Source: CAIZGX01 sp044239865 (GTDB lineage Bacteria > Bacteroidota > Bacteroidia > Flavobacteriales_D > Sanyastnellaceae). Taken from it: a stretch of DNA of 64,000 nt. This document shows, one piece after another, positions 35,924-44,946 of this stretch. The DNA lies in NCBI GenBank assembly GCA_044239865.1, contig JBIIAO010000002.1, positions 248,001-312,000 of the forward strand. The letters are read 5' to 3'. Every line of letters begins with the position of its first letter. Positions within the stretch are counted from its first letter, which is position 1. Both the position numbers and the translations under genes were made by a program. The notes beneath the pieces are model-generated. The model ran no database searches. It was given only the letters and a program-made list of their open reading frames with translations, and was not told the DNA's origin.

Positions 35924-36924
35924 CTGAGCTTATCGGCTAAAATGCGCATTTCCATAGCTGGAGAAACTTTCTCGTAAAGAATACGGTAAACCGCATCGGC
36001 AATTGGAATATCTGCATTGAATTTTTTATTGATCTCGTGAATACCGCGTGTAGCATAATAACCTTCCGCTACCATATTCATTTCAATGGTTGCCCATTTC
36101 ACACTGTAACCTTTTCCTACCATTGTACCGAAAGTTCTATTTCGCGAATAGGGTGAATAAGCTGTTACCAATAGGTCACCTAAATAAGCCGAAGACTTAA
36201 CATCTCTGTGCACTTCGTGAACGGCATCTATAAAACGCTCTATTTCTCCTATAGCAGCAGTTACAAGCACCGCCTGGAAATTATCACCATACCCTAAACC
36301 GTGGCAAATACCCGAAGCAACGGCGTATACGTTTTTCAAAATAGCCGATAACTCAGTTCCAAAAACATCTTCCGTTGTGGTGGTCTTTATGTAACGGCAC
36401 TTCAACTGTTCTGCCATATAATCAGCCTTGTCCAAATCAGAACACCCGATGGTTAAGTAGGATAACTTCTCAAGAGCTACTTCTTCAGCGTGACATGGGC
36501 CACAAATGATTCCAATGTTCTCATAAGACACATTCCAAGTTTTATGGAAGTAACGTGCAGGTATGGCATCGAACTCATTAATTACCCCTTTGATAGCTGA
36601 AAACAAAATTTTATTCTCCAATCCTTTAACCTCAGCATCTTGAAAAGCAGAGTGCACAAACGCCGAAGGAATAGCAACGACTAAAATATCGCAAGCATTA
36701 ACAACTTCTTGCAGATTGGAAGACACATGCACCTTCTTCAAATCAAATTCAATCGCTTGAATATAATTGGGATTATGCCCAAATTCTTGAATATGCTTTA
36801 CAGCTTCATCGTTACGCATCCACCAATAAACACGCTCTTGCGATTGACTCAATAGTTTGGTTAATGCAGTAGCCCAGCTACCGCCGCCTAAAACACCAAT
36901 AATCTGCTTTCCTGAATCTGTCAT
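35920..36924 (-). CDS. gpsA: Glycerol-3-phosphate dehydrogenase [NAD(P)+]
   Basis: GpsA reduces dihydroxyacetone phosphate to sn-glycerol-3-phosphate for phospholipid synthesis. The 334-residue protein has the N-terminal Rossmann motif GVLGGGSWATALTKLL, IICGPCHAEEV, the catalytic-lysine region ELSAILKNVYAVASGICHGLG and AYSPYSRNRTFG. I use ATG 36924 because the upstream in-frame ATG 36942 would read through the promoter box. The 3' end overlaps the converging capA-like gene by 4 bp. Confidence 0.95.
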   Translation of the reverse strand: MTDSGKQIIGVLGGGSWATALTKLLSQSQERVYWWMRNDEAVKHIQEFGHNPNYIQAIEFDLKKVHVSSNLQEVVNACDILVVAIPSAFVHSAFQDAEVKGLENKILFSAIKGVINEFDAIPARYFHKTWNVSYENIGIICGPCHAEEVALEKLSYLTIGCSDLDKADYMAEQLKCRYIKTTTTEDVFGTELSAILKNVYAVASGICHGLGYGDNFQAVLVTAAIGEIERFIDAVHEVHRDVKSSAYLGDLLVTAYSPYSRNRTFGTMVGKGYSVKWATIEMNMVAEGYYATRGIHEINKKFNADIPIADAVYRILYEKVSPAMEMRILADKLS

Positions 36925-36929
36925 GGCAG

Positions 36930-36937
36930 CAAAGATA
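36930..36937 (-). promoter_or_regulatory. Promoter -7 box for gpsA
   Basis: TATCTTTG on the minus strand is an exact TAnnTTTG match, followed by 5 nt and the ATG. No clear TTG element is seen upstream. Confidence 0.5.
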
Positions 36938-36995
36938 ATCATTCTTTAAAACTGAATTTTCCTTCGTATTTTGCAAGCATTGAAGCCAATGAACT

Positions 36996-37760
36996 ATGGA
37001 GAAACTGAAAGCGATACTGGTCGACGATGAATTTTTCGCTCGTGAGAATTTAAAAATGTTGCTGGAAGATTATGCAAGTGAATATGTGAATCTAATTGGC
37101 GAAGCCGCTTCGGTTAAAGAAGCTCTCGAGTTGTGTGAGATGAATAAAGTTGATTTGGTTTTCTTGGATATAATGATGCCCGAAGCAGACGGCTTCGCAT
37201 TTTTAGAGCAGGTTAAAAATCGAAATTTCCAAGTTGTTTTTACCACCGCGTTTCGCGAATATGCCGTAAAAGCCATTAAAGAAAATGCCTTAGACTATCT
37301 CGAGAAGCCTATTGATATTGATGAGTTAAAAAATGTTGTTGCAAAAGCAGTGAAAAGCAAATCGCAGCAAACAGGTTCTCTAGACGAGAATAAAATAAAC
37401 CGTGTTCTGCAGGAAATTGCACTGCATAGCAATTTCGATAAAACGATTGTCCCTACCAGAGATGGATTTGTCATTCTAAGAAACAATGAGTTGATTCGGT
37501 TAGAAGCCGATGAAAACTATACGAAACTCTATTGTGTCAATGGAAAAAAATACGTGAGTAGCAAAAACATAAAGTCCTTCGAAGAGAAGCTAGATTCTCA
37601 CATGTTTATGCGCGTGCACAAATCGCACATCGTGAACGTTGCTCTTCACCTCAAAGAATTTAACAGAACAGAAGGGAATGTTGTTGTCTTATCGAATGGT
37701 GATCATGTCCCTGTTTCAAGAAGAAAATTACAAGAGTTTTTAGATAAGATGCAAGAGTAA
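36996..37760 (+). CDS. LytTR-family response regulator
   Basis: A 254-residue regulator. The receiver domain (1-120) has the acidic pocket LVDDE, the phosphorylation site Asp58 (VFLDIMMPEADG), the conserved Thr (VVFTTAF) and Lys (DYLEKPI). A linker precedes the LytTR DNA-binding domain (about 150-250), with RLEADENYTKLYC, FMRVHKSHIVN and VPVSRRK. LytTR proteins bind short direct repeats near promoters. The sensor kinase gene follows after 2 bp, making this a two-component pair. Confidence 0.94.
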   Translation: MEKLKAILVDDEFFARENLKMLLEDYASEYVNLIGEAASVKEALELCEMNKVDLVFLDIMMPEADGFAFLEQVKNRNFQVVFTTAFREYAVKAIKENALDYLEKPIDIDELKNVVAKAVKSKSQQTGSLDENKINRVLQEIALHSNFDKTIVPTRDGFVILRNNELIRLEADENYTKLYCVNGKKYVSSKNIKSFEEKLDSHMFMRVHKSHIVNVALHLKEFNRTEGNVVVLSNGDHVPVSRRKLQEFLDKMQE

Positions 37761-37762
37761 TC

Positions 37763-40700
37763 ATGCGTTTGAAAAAACACATATCGTTTGTTCTATTCTG
37801 GCTTCCCTTTATTGTTTTTGGGCAACAATATTCTTTTATTCAATACAGCTTAAAAGAGGGTTTAGCTCAAACACAAGTGCGCTGTATTCAGCAAGACAAG
37901 CAAGGATATGTTTGGATAGGCACACTCGGAGGGGCCTCCAAATTCAACGGAAATCAGTTCGTGAATTATAGCAGAACAGATGGACTCATTAACAACCAAA
38001 TCAATTGCATTGAGCAACTTCAAAATGAGCAAATTGTTTTTGGCTCCATTGGCGGAATATCCGTTTTGGAAGGAAACACCTTCACCACTCATAAATATTC
38101 AGGAGAGCTCAACGATGCATCTACCACATCGTTGGTTGAATTCAGTCCGAATGAACTACTCATAGGAACCGAGCGCGGACTTATTTTTTATTCGGAAAAC
38201 AAATTCGTAGAGGACAACATCACGCTATTTTTTCAAGGAGAAAACATCAAACGAATTCGAAAAAATAGCAACAACGAAATTCTTGTCGCTACAAAAAAAG
38301 GAATTTGGAAACTAAAAAACAATCAATGGGAACAACTGTTTTTACTGAATAACGTAGAGATTGTTTTGTTCGATTTTATAGAGACCTCGAAGCATGAACT
38401 TTGGGCAGTTACTTCACTGGGAGGAGTGCTCAATGTGACGACAGGGCTTTCACTGACGAACATAGGCGACTTCGCCTTGGCTAATGTTTTCACGGGAATA
38501 GATTTCAATAACGGAAACATCTATTTCACAAGTAGAACTGGAGTTGTCATGTTCAATGAAGCGAACGCAAACCATCTCTTTTTTTCAAAATCGAACGGCT
38601 TAGCGGTCGACGATATTCGTCAAGTGTTCATTGATCGAGAAGGCATGCAATGGTTCGCCAGTTACGGCGGTGGTGTTTTCAAACTGACCAATACGCAGTT
38701 CAAGAGTTTCACAGTAAACAGTGGATTAACGGGTAACGCGGTCATGAGCATCACTCAAGATCATCAAGGAAATTTTTTCTTTGGTACGTATGACAACGGA
38801 GTAAGCTTTCGGTCGAATCCCGCCAATCCATTCAGTGCGAATTTCAATGCATCGTTAAATGAACTTTCTCCTAATCTGCGCGTTTGGACTACGTTGAAAG
38901 ACTGGAACAATGCCATCTGGGTAGGTACTCCGGAAGGACTTTATTGTTACGATCGTGATTCATACAGTATGCCTCATTGGCTTCAATATGGAAAAGAAAA
39001 TGGTTTGGAAGAAGAGGTAGTTTTAAGTCTATGCGAAAGAAAAGACGGCAGCTTACTCATTGGAACCAACAAGGGATTTCAATCCTTTTCAAATAAAACA
39101 TTTCAAAGTTTTTCGCAGTTACCCAATTTCCCTGCTACAAGAATTCGTCACATTATTGAATCGCGTGATGGGAAAATCTGGATGGCCACTCGCGATGGAA
39201 TTTCGCTTTTTCAAAACAACGCATTCACCAATTTCGGAGAAGCTCAAGGACTTCAGGATGCAAGTGCGTATAGTGTTGCTGAACTTCCAAACGGAGAAAT
39301 AATTTCAGGCACACAATCGGGATTGTACAAAGGCAACGAAAATGGTTTCGTGCATTTAAATATTTCTGAAGAACCTGGTGGAAACACGGTGAACTTCTTG
39401 AAAGTGATTCAAAATAAATTATGGATTGGAACGCTGAACGGAATTTTCATTTGGGAGCTGAATCAGTCTGGAGGCCTTGGTGAGCGTAAGATTCACTTGA
39501 ATGAATCCGACGGACTCATTAGTCTTGAAACAAACTTGAACGCCGTCTTCGTCGATCTTCAAAATACCGTTTGGGTTGGCACACCGAACGGGGTTATGCA
39601 AATTGAATTGAGCGCTATTGATGCTAAATTCAACATTCCAACTCCCCTTGTTCACCTCACCAACATACAATCGAATTTGGAGAACATCGATTGGAAAACG
39701 CTCACTTCTGGAACCTGGAACGGCAAGTCTTTTCCGAATGGACTCGAATTCAACTACAGACAAAATTCATTCACCTTCTTTTTCGACGCGTCAAGCACTA
39801 CCTACCCTGAAAGACTTGAATTCAGTTATTGGTTGGAAGGATTAGACAGCACATGGAGCAGTGCAACAACCTTTTCGCAAGTAAACTTCAACAATCTTCC
39901 TTCAGGAAATTACACGTTCCACATTCGTGCGCGCTGCGGAGAAAGCGGACAATGGAGCGAAGAGGTAACTTGGCAATTTCGGATCCTTCCGCCCTGGTAT
40001 TTGATGTGGTGGGTTATTCTTCTAGAATTCCTTTTTCTTGTTGGAGTTGTCGTTCTTATTTCTCGTTCAAGAAGAAGGAACATTCGCAACAAGCATTTAG
40101 CCGAACAATCTGAAATGAAGGCGAAGTTGCTCATGCTTGAACAACAGAGCATGAATTCAAGCATGAATCGCCATTTCATTTTCAACGCATTGAATTCGAT
40201 TCAATACTACATTAACCGTCAAGATAAATTGGCGGCGAACCAGTACCTCACAGATTTCGCGAAACTCATTCGTAAAAACCTAGACAGTTCGGAAGAAAAC
40301 TTCGCGCCCCTTTCGGAAGAAATTGAACGTCTTGAATTGTACTTGAAATTGGAAAGCATGCGCTTCCCCGATAAGTTCATTTATCGTGTTCACCAAGACT
40401 CTCCTGAAGCACTGCGATCGGTTAAAATTCCGGCCATGCTTATTCAACCGTTTTTGGAAAATTCCATTTGGCACGGATTGTTGCCGAAAGATTCTGGCGG
40501 ACAGCTGCATGTCTTTTTCGAGTTGAAGGAAGGGTGCCTTGAAATTCGCGTCGAAGACAACGGCATTGGTTTAACGGAAAGTCAATCTAGGAAAACGAAT
40601 AGCGACGGGCACATCTCGAAAGGAATGGAAATTACCCGCAGCCGAATAGCGCTCATTGAACAGATGACCGGCAAACACATTGAACTGAAGGGGCCCGAAG

Positions 40701-40795
40701 ACTGGAAAACGGAAAATGGGGAATCAGGAACGCGCGTCAGCATTCACTTCCCAAAAGATTTCCAGGAAATTTTCAATCAGGGCAACACTTTTTAA
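37763..40795 (+). CDS. Reg_prop beta-propeller sensor histidine kinase (LytS/His_kinase type)
   Basis: A 1010-residue membrane kinase. In order: signal peptide (1-20); about a dozen Reg_prop (two-component propeller) repeats to residue 640 (GYVWIGTLGGASKFNG, MQWFASYGGGVFKL, NTVWVGTPNGVMQ); a Y_Y_Y domain (about 650-740, YWLEGLDSTWSSA, LPSGNYTFHIRAR); one transmembrane helix (about 748-770); and the intracellular kinase. The phospho-accepting His is His804 (NRHFIFNALNSIQYY), and the ATP-binding lid is PAMLIQPFLENSIWHG with EVEDNGIGL-like RVEDNGIGL. It is the partner of the LytTR regulator 2 bp upstream. The signal sensed is unknown. Confidence 0.93.
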   Translation: MRLKKHISFVLFWLPFIVFGQQYSFIQYSLKEGLAQTQVRCIQQDKQGYVWIGTLGGASKFNGNQFVNYSRTDGLINNQINCIEQLQNEQIVFGSIGGISVLEGNTFTTHKYSGELNDASTTSLVEFSPNELLIGTERGLIFYSENKFVEDNITLFFQGENIKRIRKNSNNEILVATKKGIWKLKNNQWEQLFLLNNVEIVLFDFIETSKHELWAVTSLGGVLNVTTGLSLTNIGDFALANVFTGIDFNNGNIYFTSRTGVVMFNEANANHLFFSKSNGLAVDDIRQVFIDREGMQWFASYGGGVFKLTNTQFKSFTVNSGLTGNAVMSITQDHQGNFFFGTYDNGVSFRSNPANPFSANFNASLNELSPNLRVWTTLKDWNNAIWVGTPEGLYCYDRDSYSMPHWLQYGKENGLEEEVVLSLCERKDGSLLIGTNKGFQSFSNKTFQSFSQLPNFPATRIRHIIESRDGKIWMATRDGISLFQNNAFTNFGEAQGLQDASAYSVAELPNGEIISGTQSGLYKGNENGFVHLNISEEPGGNTVNFLKVIQNKLWIGTLNGIFIWELNQSGGLGERKIHLNESDGLISLETNLNAVFVDLQNTVWVGTPNGVMQIELSAIDAKFNIPTPLVHLTNIQSNLENIDWKTLTSGTWNGKSFPNGLEFNYRQNSFTFFFDASSTTYPERLEFSYWLEGLDSTWSSATTFSQVNFNNLPSGNYTFHIRARCGESGQWSEEVTWQFRILPPWYLMWWVILLEFLFLVGVVVLISRSRRRNIRNKHLAEQSEMKAKLLMLEQQSMNSSMNRHFIFNALNSIQYYINRQDKLAANQYLTDFAKLIRKNLDSSEENFAPLSEEIERLELYLKLESMRFPDKFIYRVHQDSPEALRSVKIPAMLIQPFLENSIWHGLLPKDSGGQLHVFFELKEGCLEIRVEDNGIGLTESQSRKTNSDGHISKGMEITRSRIALIEQMTGKHIELKGPEDWKTENGESGTRVSIHFPKDFQEIFNQGNTF

Positions 40796-40805
40796 GAGTT
40801 TTCGT

Positions 40806-40813
40806 TATATTTG
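40806..40813 (+). promoter_or_regulatory. Promoter -7 box for the small acidic lipoprotein gene
   Basis: TATATTTG matches TAnnTTTG exactly and lies 18 nt before the ATG at 40832, giving a short leader. No clear TTG partner is seen. Confidence 0.4.
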
Positions 40814-40831
40814 TATGGACTTCGGTCAACT

Positions 40832-41119
40832 ATGAAAAAACTCAACTACATAACGCTCCTCTTTTTTGTTGCATTGGCCTTCGCCTCATGCACCAAATCT
40901 GTTTGGATGGAAGATGCCACTTCCGTTGGAACATTGCGTTCTGAAATTGTTGATGGCGCCGAGTTTAGCACAGACAACGACATTCCAACTAACTCATCTG
41001 TTTCGAACAACAACCGCAATTCTGAAGGCGATTCAGACATTACCGATGATGAGGATGACGGTATCACCGACGACGAAGACGAGGACGATACAGACCAAAC
41101 CGGAAAGAAGAAAAAATAA
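40832..41119 (+). CDS. Small lipoprotein with acidic low-complexity tail
   Basis: A 95-residue protein with a lipoprotein signal (lipobox Cys20, LAFASC). The mature part is hydrophilic: a Ser/Asn-rich middle, then about 25 residues dominated by Asp and Glu (SDITDDEDDGITDDEDEDD), ending with four lysines. I recognise no domain. The alternating acidic blocks could bind calcium, or the tail may simply be a flexible surface extension; both are speculation. It has its own promoter box between the sensor kinase and dinB, and it is separated from dinB by 70 bp. Confidence 0.7.
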   Translation: MKKLNYITLLFFVALAFASCTKSVWMEDATSVGTLRSEIVDGAEFSTDNDIPTNSSVSNNNRNSEGDSDITDDEDDGITDDEDEDDTDQTGKKKK

Positions 41120-41177
41120 TTCTTCAACCTCTTCAAAAAACTTTTTTAACAATTTCAAATCTTGTGCTCCCACGAGA

Positions 41178-41185
41178 TAAGTTTG
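41178..41185 (+). promoter_or_regulatory. Promoter -7 box for dinB
   Basis: TAAGTTTG is an exact TAnnTTTG match, 4 nt before the dinB ATG. The nearest TTG (41162-41164) leaves only 13 nt spacing, so the upstream element is uncertain. No LexA-type palindrome was seen nearby. Confidence 0.5.
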
Positions 41186-41189
41186 CTTT

Positions 41190-42410
41190 ATGTCACCTGA
41201 ACGCTCAATTCTACATATGGATCTGGACACCTTTTTCGTGTCGGTCGAGCGTTTATTAGACAGCCGTCTAAACAACAGACCCGTTCTTATTGGTGGTACC
41301 AGCGACCGCGGCGTAGTGGCTTCGTGCAGCTACGAAGCGCGAAAGTTCGGTGTACATTCCGCAATGCCCATGCACATGGCAAGAAAGCTCTGTCCAGAAG
41401 CGGTAGTTATCAAAGGAAATTCCTACAACTACCTCAAATATTCAGACCTCGTAAGCGAAATGGTTCGCGAAGCGGTTCCGCTTTTCGAGAAAACATCCAT
41501 TGACGAATTCTACTGCGACCTAACAGGGCTCGATCGTTTTTTCGGATGCTACCAATTCGCCGGAGAACTCAGACAAAAAATAGGAAAAGAAATAGGCCTT
41601 CCAATTTCCTTCGGATTGTCTACCAGCAAAACTGTTTCCAAAGTGGCTACGGGTGAAGCCAAGCCGAACAACCAGATTCGAATTGAAACGGGAACAGAGA
41701 AGCCTTTCCTTGCCCCTCTTTCCATTCGGAAGATTCCCATGGTTGGAGAAAAAACGCATCAGCTTCTCGTTAATCTAGGCATTCGGAAAATACACACCCT
41801 TCAGGAAATGCCTTTGGATGTTATGTCGAAGGCCCTCGGAGAAAACGGGGCGAGCATCTGGAAAAAAGCCAATGCCATAGACCCTTCGCCTGTTGTGCCT
41901 TTCCAAGAACGGAAATCCATTTCAACAGAAAGAACATTCGATCAAGACACCATAGACGTGCATAAGCTACGCGGACTCTTAATTGCCATGACTGAAAACT
42001 TAGCTTTCCAGTTACGCAAGGGGGAAAAACTCACTTCGTGTGTTACAGTGAAGTTGCGGTACTCTGACTTCCAAACGGAGACCATGCAATGCCGCATTCC
42101 ATACACATCAGCCGATCACATTCTTATCCCGAAAATATTAGAGCTCTTCGAAAAGCTATACAGCCGTCGCGTCTTAATTCGTCTTATTGGCGTCCGCTTC
42201 AGCCACTTGGTTTCAGGCGGATACCAGATTAATTTGTTCGACGACAATGAAGAACAAATAAGCTTGTACACTGCCATGGATGAACTGCGGAAAAAATTCG
42301 GTGATCGCGCCGTTATGAAAGCCGCAGGCATTGAAGCACGCAGCATTGGCAGAGGTGATAATCCTTTCGATGGCGGTCCGCCCGTTCTTCTCGCAAATAG
42401 GCGTCAGTAA
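41190..42410 (+). CDS. dinB: DNA polymerase IV (Y-family translesion polymerase)
   Basis: A 406-residue Y-family polymerase for error-prone bypass of lesions. Metal-binding carboxylates are in HMDLDTFF (Asp11, Asp13) and TSIDEFYCD. Also visible are ASCSYEARKFGVHSAMP (the fingers nucleotide contact), FGLSTSKTVSKVAT and the helix-hairpin-helix segment PMVGEKTHQLLVNLG. The little-finger domain follows, and a probable beta-clamp binding motif, YQINLFDD, is near the C-terminus. The length is normal for a chromosomal DinB. Identification is secure. Confidence 0.95.
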   Translation: MSPERSILHMDLDTFFVSVERLLDSRLNNRPVLIGGTSDRGVVASCSYEARKFGVHSAMPMHMARKLCPEAVVIKGNSYNYLKYSDLVSEMVREAVPLFEKTSIDEFYCDLTGLDRFFGCYQFAGELRQKIGKEIGLPISFGLSTSKTVSKVATGEAKPNNQIRIETGTEKPFLAPLSIRKIPMVGEKTHQLLVNLGIRKIHTLQEMPLDVMSKALGENGASIWKKANAIDPSPVVPFQERKSISTERTFDQDTIDVHKLRGLLIAMTENLAFQLRKGEKLTSCVTVKLRYSDFQTETMQCRIPYTSADHILIPKILELFEKLYSRRVLIRLIGVRFSHLVSGGYQINLFDDNEEQISLYTAMDELRKKFGDRAVMKAAGIEARSIGRGDNPFDGGPPVLLANRRQ

Positions 42411-42414
42411 GCAT

Positions 42415-42422
42415 TACCTTTG
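42415..42422 (+). promoter_or_regulatory. Promoter -7 box for pabB-tilS
   Basis: TACCTTTG is an exact TAnnTTTG match lying 5 nt before the pabB ATG, just after the dinB stop. No clear TTG partner is seen. Confidence 0.45.
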
Positions 42423-42427
42423 CACCC

Positions 42428-43645
42428 ATGCAACTTTGGGAAAACGAATACTTCACCTTTCTTCCTCCAAATTCGTCTGAACGTCAGGCCTATATTGCTT
42501 GGGGAAAGAAAAGCACATTCGTACTCAATGAAAACAACCCGGCTGAAATAGAGCAACTGAATATTTGGTTGAAGGAAAAAAATCTTCCTGTTTTTGGGTA
42601 CGTTTCCTTCGAAGCGAAAAAACTTTTTGAAAAAAACGCTTACGAGAATTGTTGTTCAGATGGAAGTGAACTCGTCTATTTCTTCGAACCCAAACACATC
42701 TGGAAAGAAGAGAACGGAACGTGGTTTTCCCTTACTGAAGAACAACCGAACGAACGTTCGGTAATAGAAGATTTTATTTCCAACTACAAAAAAGTAGAGC
42801 ATTCGACTCAAGAAGAAAAACTTGTATTCGAAATGCTCGAAAACAAGGGTGCTTACATTGAAAAAATTGAACGCATTCTCGAACACATTCAACGAGGCGA
42901 CTATTACGAAACAAACTTCTGTATGCCTCTTCAGGCATTGGGTACGCTCAATGACGCGTTCGCCCATTTCTCAAAGATGAACAACGCTACAGAAGCGCCA
43001 CATGCAGTTTATTTCAATGGGGAAAATATTCAACTCTTGTGTACATCACCGGAGCGTTTCATTCAAAAAAAAGGAAATAAAATAATTTCACAACCCATTA
43101 AAGGAACAATTAAAAGAGGAGCGAATTCAGCTGAAGATGAGGAGAACAAAACCTGGCTTCGATCAAGTAAAAAAGAGCAAGCTGAAAACATCATGATTGT
43201 TGATTTGGTTCGCAACGACCTTTCACGAATAGCGCAGAAAGCGAGTGTTAAGGTTACGGCATTGTGCGAACTTCATACCTTCAAAACGCTTCATCATTTG
43301 TTAAGCACGGTAGAAGCGCAGCTTCCTTCCAACATTACATTCACAGAAATTTTAGCAGCAATGTTTCCCATGGGATCCATGACCGGCGCTCCGAAAATTA
43401 GCGCTGTGAAGCACATGGAAAAAATTGAAATGTTAGACAGAGGACTTTACAGCGGTACCTTTGGGGTTATTGAACCGAATGGAAATTTCGACTTCAATGT
43501 TATTATTCGTTCTGCGGTTTACAACAAAGAAAAAAAACAAACAACTATAAAAGTGGGAAGCGCCATTACACATGCCTCGAACGCGGAAGCGGAATACGAC
43601 GAATGCCTGTTAAAAGCCGCTTCCACCCTTTCCATATTTAACTGA
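42428..43645 (+). CDS. pabB: Aminodeoxychorismate synthase component I (PabB-type)
   Basis: A 405-residue chorismate-binding enzyme. The active-site PIKGT (Lys225) is the form found in PabB, where anthranilate synthase has PIAGT, so p-aminobenzoate synthesis for folate is favoured over tryptophan synthesis. Other conserved segments are IQRGDYYETNF, SPERFIQKKGN, NIMIVDLVRNDLSRIA, TFKTLHHLLSTV and the final MFPMGSMTGAPK, YSGTFG and VGSAITHAS. The N-terminal domain is shorter than in proteobacterial PabB, as is usual in Bacteroidota. tilS follows after 2 bp. Confidence 0.88.
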   Translation: MQLWENEYFTFLPPNSSERQAYIAWGKKSTFVLNENNPAEIEQLNIWLKEKNLPVFGYVSFEAKKLFEKNAYENCCSDGSELVYFFEPKHIWKEENGTWFSLTEEQPNERSVIEDFISNYKKVEHSTQEEKLVFEMLENKGAYIEKIERILEHIQRGDYYETNFCMPLQALGTLNDAFAHFSKMNNATEAPHAVYFNGENIQLLCTSPERFIQKKGNKIISQPIKGTIKRGANSAEDEENKTWLRSSKKEQAENIMIVDLVRNDLSRIAQKASVKVTALCELHTFKTLHHLLSTVEAQLPSNITFTEILAAMFPMGSMTGAPKISAVKHMEKIEMLDRGLYSGTFGVIEPNGNFDFNVIIRSAVYNKEKKQTTIKVGSAITHASNAEAEYDECLLKAASTLSIFN

Positions 43646-43647
43646 AC

Positions 43648-44916
43648 ATGAAAAAATTACTCAAAGACTTAAAGGCCGAATTTCAAACCTTCGATGAAGC
43701 GCAGTTGCTTGTGGCGGTAAGCGGGGGCATGGACTCTATGCTTATGGCTGAATTGCTTCTTCGCGCTAAAATTCCATTCGCTGTGGCGCATGTGAACTAC
43801 CAACTTCGCGCGAAAGATTCTGAAAAAGACGAACAGTTTGTGAAGGCTTATTGCAAAAAAAATAAACTCACTTTTCACTGTGCGCAAGCAGGCGATTTGT
43901 GGAAGGACTCGAAAAACAATTTGCAAGAACGTGCCCGCGATTTTCGTTACACGTACTTTCAGCAGTTACAAGATGAATTCGGATATACCACTGTGGTTCT
44001 TGCGCACCATGCGAACGACCAACTGGAAACCGTTTTGCAACACCTTGTTCGTGGAAGCGGATTGAAAGGATTACTTGGAATGAAGCGCATGACTTCAACC
44101 AAATGGCGTCCGCTTTTAGATCTTTCGAAAAAAGAATTGGAAGGTTTTGCGAAAGAAATAAAATTGAAATGGAGAGAAGACGCTTCGAACAGTTCGAACG
44201 TGTATGGAAGAAATAAAATTAGAAATAAGGTCGTTCCAATTTTAGAAGAGTTGAATCCAAATATTCTTCAAACCCTTTCCAACAGCATTGAAATTTGGGA
44301 AGAACAGCATTCGATTGTTCAAGAGAGTTTGCAAAACTGGCTCGAACAGAATGTAGTCATGAAAGGAGAAAATGAATTGCTTTCGATTGCAGCTGTGCAC
44401 AACCACTATGCACCGCGACAAATTTTATGGGAATGGTTGAACCTCTTTGAATTCACAACCGGAGAAATTGAAGAGATTTTGAAACTTCAGAAGACCGGAG
44501 CAAAAGTTTCAAATGCAACGTATGCAGTTGCGCGCGATCGCGATAACTATGTGTTGCATGCTTTGCAGAGTGAAATGCCATTGGACGAATCGAAATACGA
44601 GGTAGATATTCTTCCAGCTAAGGGGTATGAAATTGAAAAAGATCCGAAGGTCATGCAACTGAATGCCGATAAGTTGCGTTTTCCATTAGAGATCCGCGAA
44701 TATGAGGCCGGAGATAAAATTCGTTCATTGGGAATGAAGGGGATGAAAAAAGTGAGCGATGTGCTTGTGCAAGCGAAGATTCCAATGAATGAAAAGAAGA
44801 ACTTTCCTGTGCTTGTGAGTCAGAACGAAATTGTTGCGGTTATTGGACTGTGTATTTCAGAGGATTACAAATTAGACGACTCGGCGAAGAAGGTTTTTGT
44901 GATGCGCCTCACCTAA
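43648..44916 (+). CDS. tilS: tRNA(Ile)-lysidine synthetase
   Basis: TilS puts lysidine at C34 of tRNA-Ile2, switching its decoding from AUG to AUA. The 422-residue protein has the N-type ATP pyrophosphatase P-loop VSGGMDSMLMAELLLR, VAHVNYQLRAKDSEKDE, LAHHANDQLETVLQHLVRGSGLKGL and RNKIRNKVVPILEE, followed by the C-terminal substrate-binding domains (from about 330), with FPLEIREYEAGDKI and GMKGMKKVSDVLVQAKIP. It directly follows pabB. Identification is secure. Confidence 0.96.
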   Translation: MKKLLKDLKAEFQTFDEAQLLVAVSGGMDSMLMAELLLRAKIPFAVAHVNYQLRAKDSEKDEQFVKAYCKKNKLTFHCAQAGDLWKDSKNNLQERARDFRYTYFQQLQDEFGYTTVVLAHHANDQLETVLQHLVRGSGLKGLLGMKRMTSTKWRPLLDLSKKELEGFAKEIKLKWREDASNSSNVYGRNKIRNKVVPILEELNPNILQTLSNSIEIWEEQHSIVQESLQNWLEQNVVMKGENELLSIAAVHNHYAPRQILWEWLNLFEFTTGEIEEILKLQKTGAKVSNATYAVARDRDNYVLHALQSEMPLDESKYEVDILPAKGYEIEKDPKVMQLNADKLRFPLEIREYEAGDKIRSLGMKGMKKVSDVLVQAKIPMNEKKNFPVLVSQNEIVAVIGLCISEDYKLDDSAKKVFVMRLT

Positions 44917-44933
44917 TTAGAATTGAATTGAAC

Positions 44934-44941
44934 TATTTTTG
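44934..44941 (+). promoter_or_regulatory. Promoter -7 box for dsbD
   Basis: TATTTTTG is an exact TAnnTTTG match, 5 nt before the ATG at 44947. TTG elements at 44923 and 44928 are too close to serve as the upstream element. Confidence 0.45.
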
Positions 44942-44946
44942 AAGCT

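Noticed and set aside
36925..36942. Upstream ATG as the gpsA start
   Set aside because: It would translate through the TATCTTTG promoter box; MTDSGKQIIGVLGGG from 36924 gives the normal N-terminus.
41120..41189. Terminator after the small lipoprotein gene
   Set aside because: The A-run followed by a T-run has no loop-forming spacer and cannot make a proper stem-loop.
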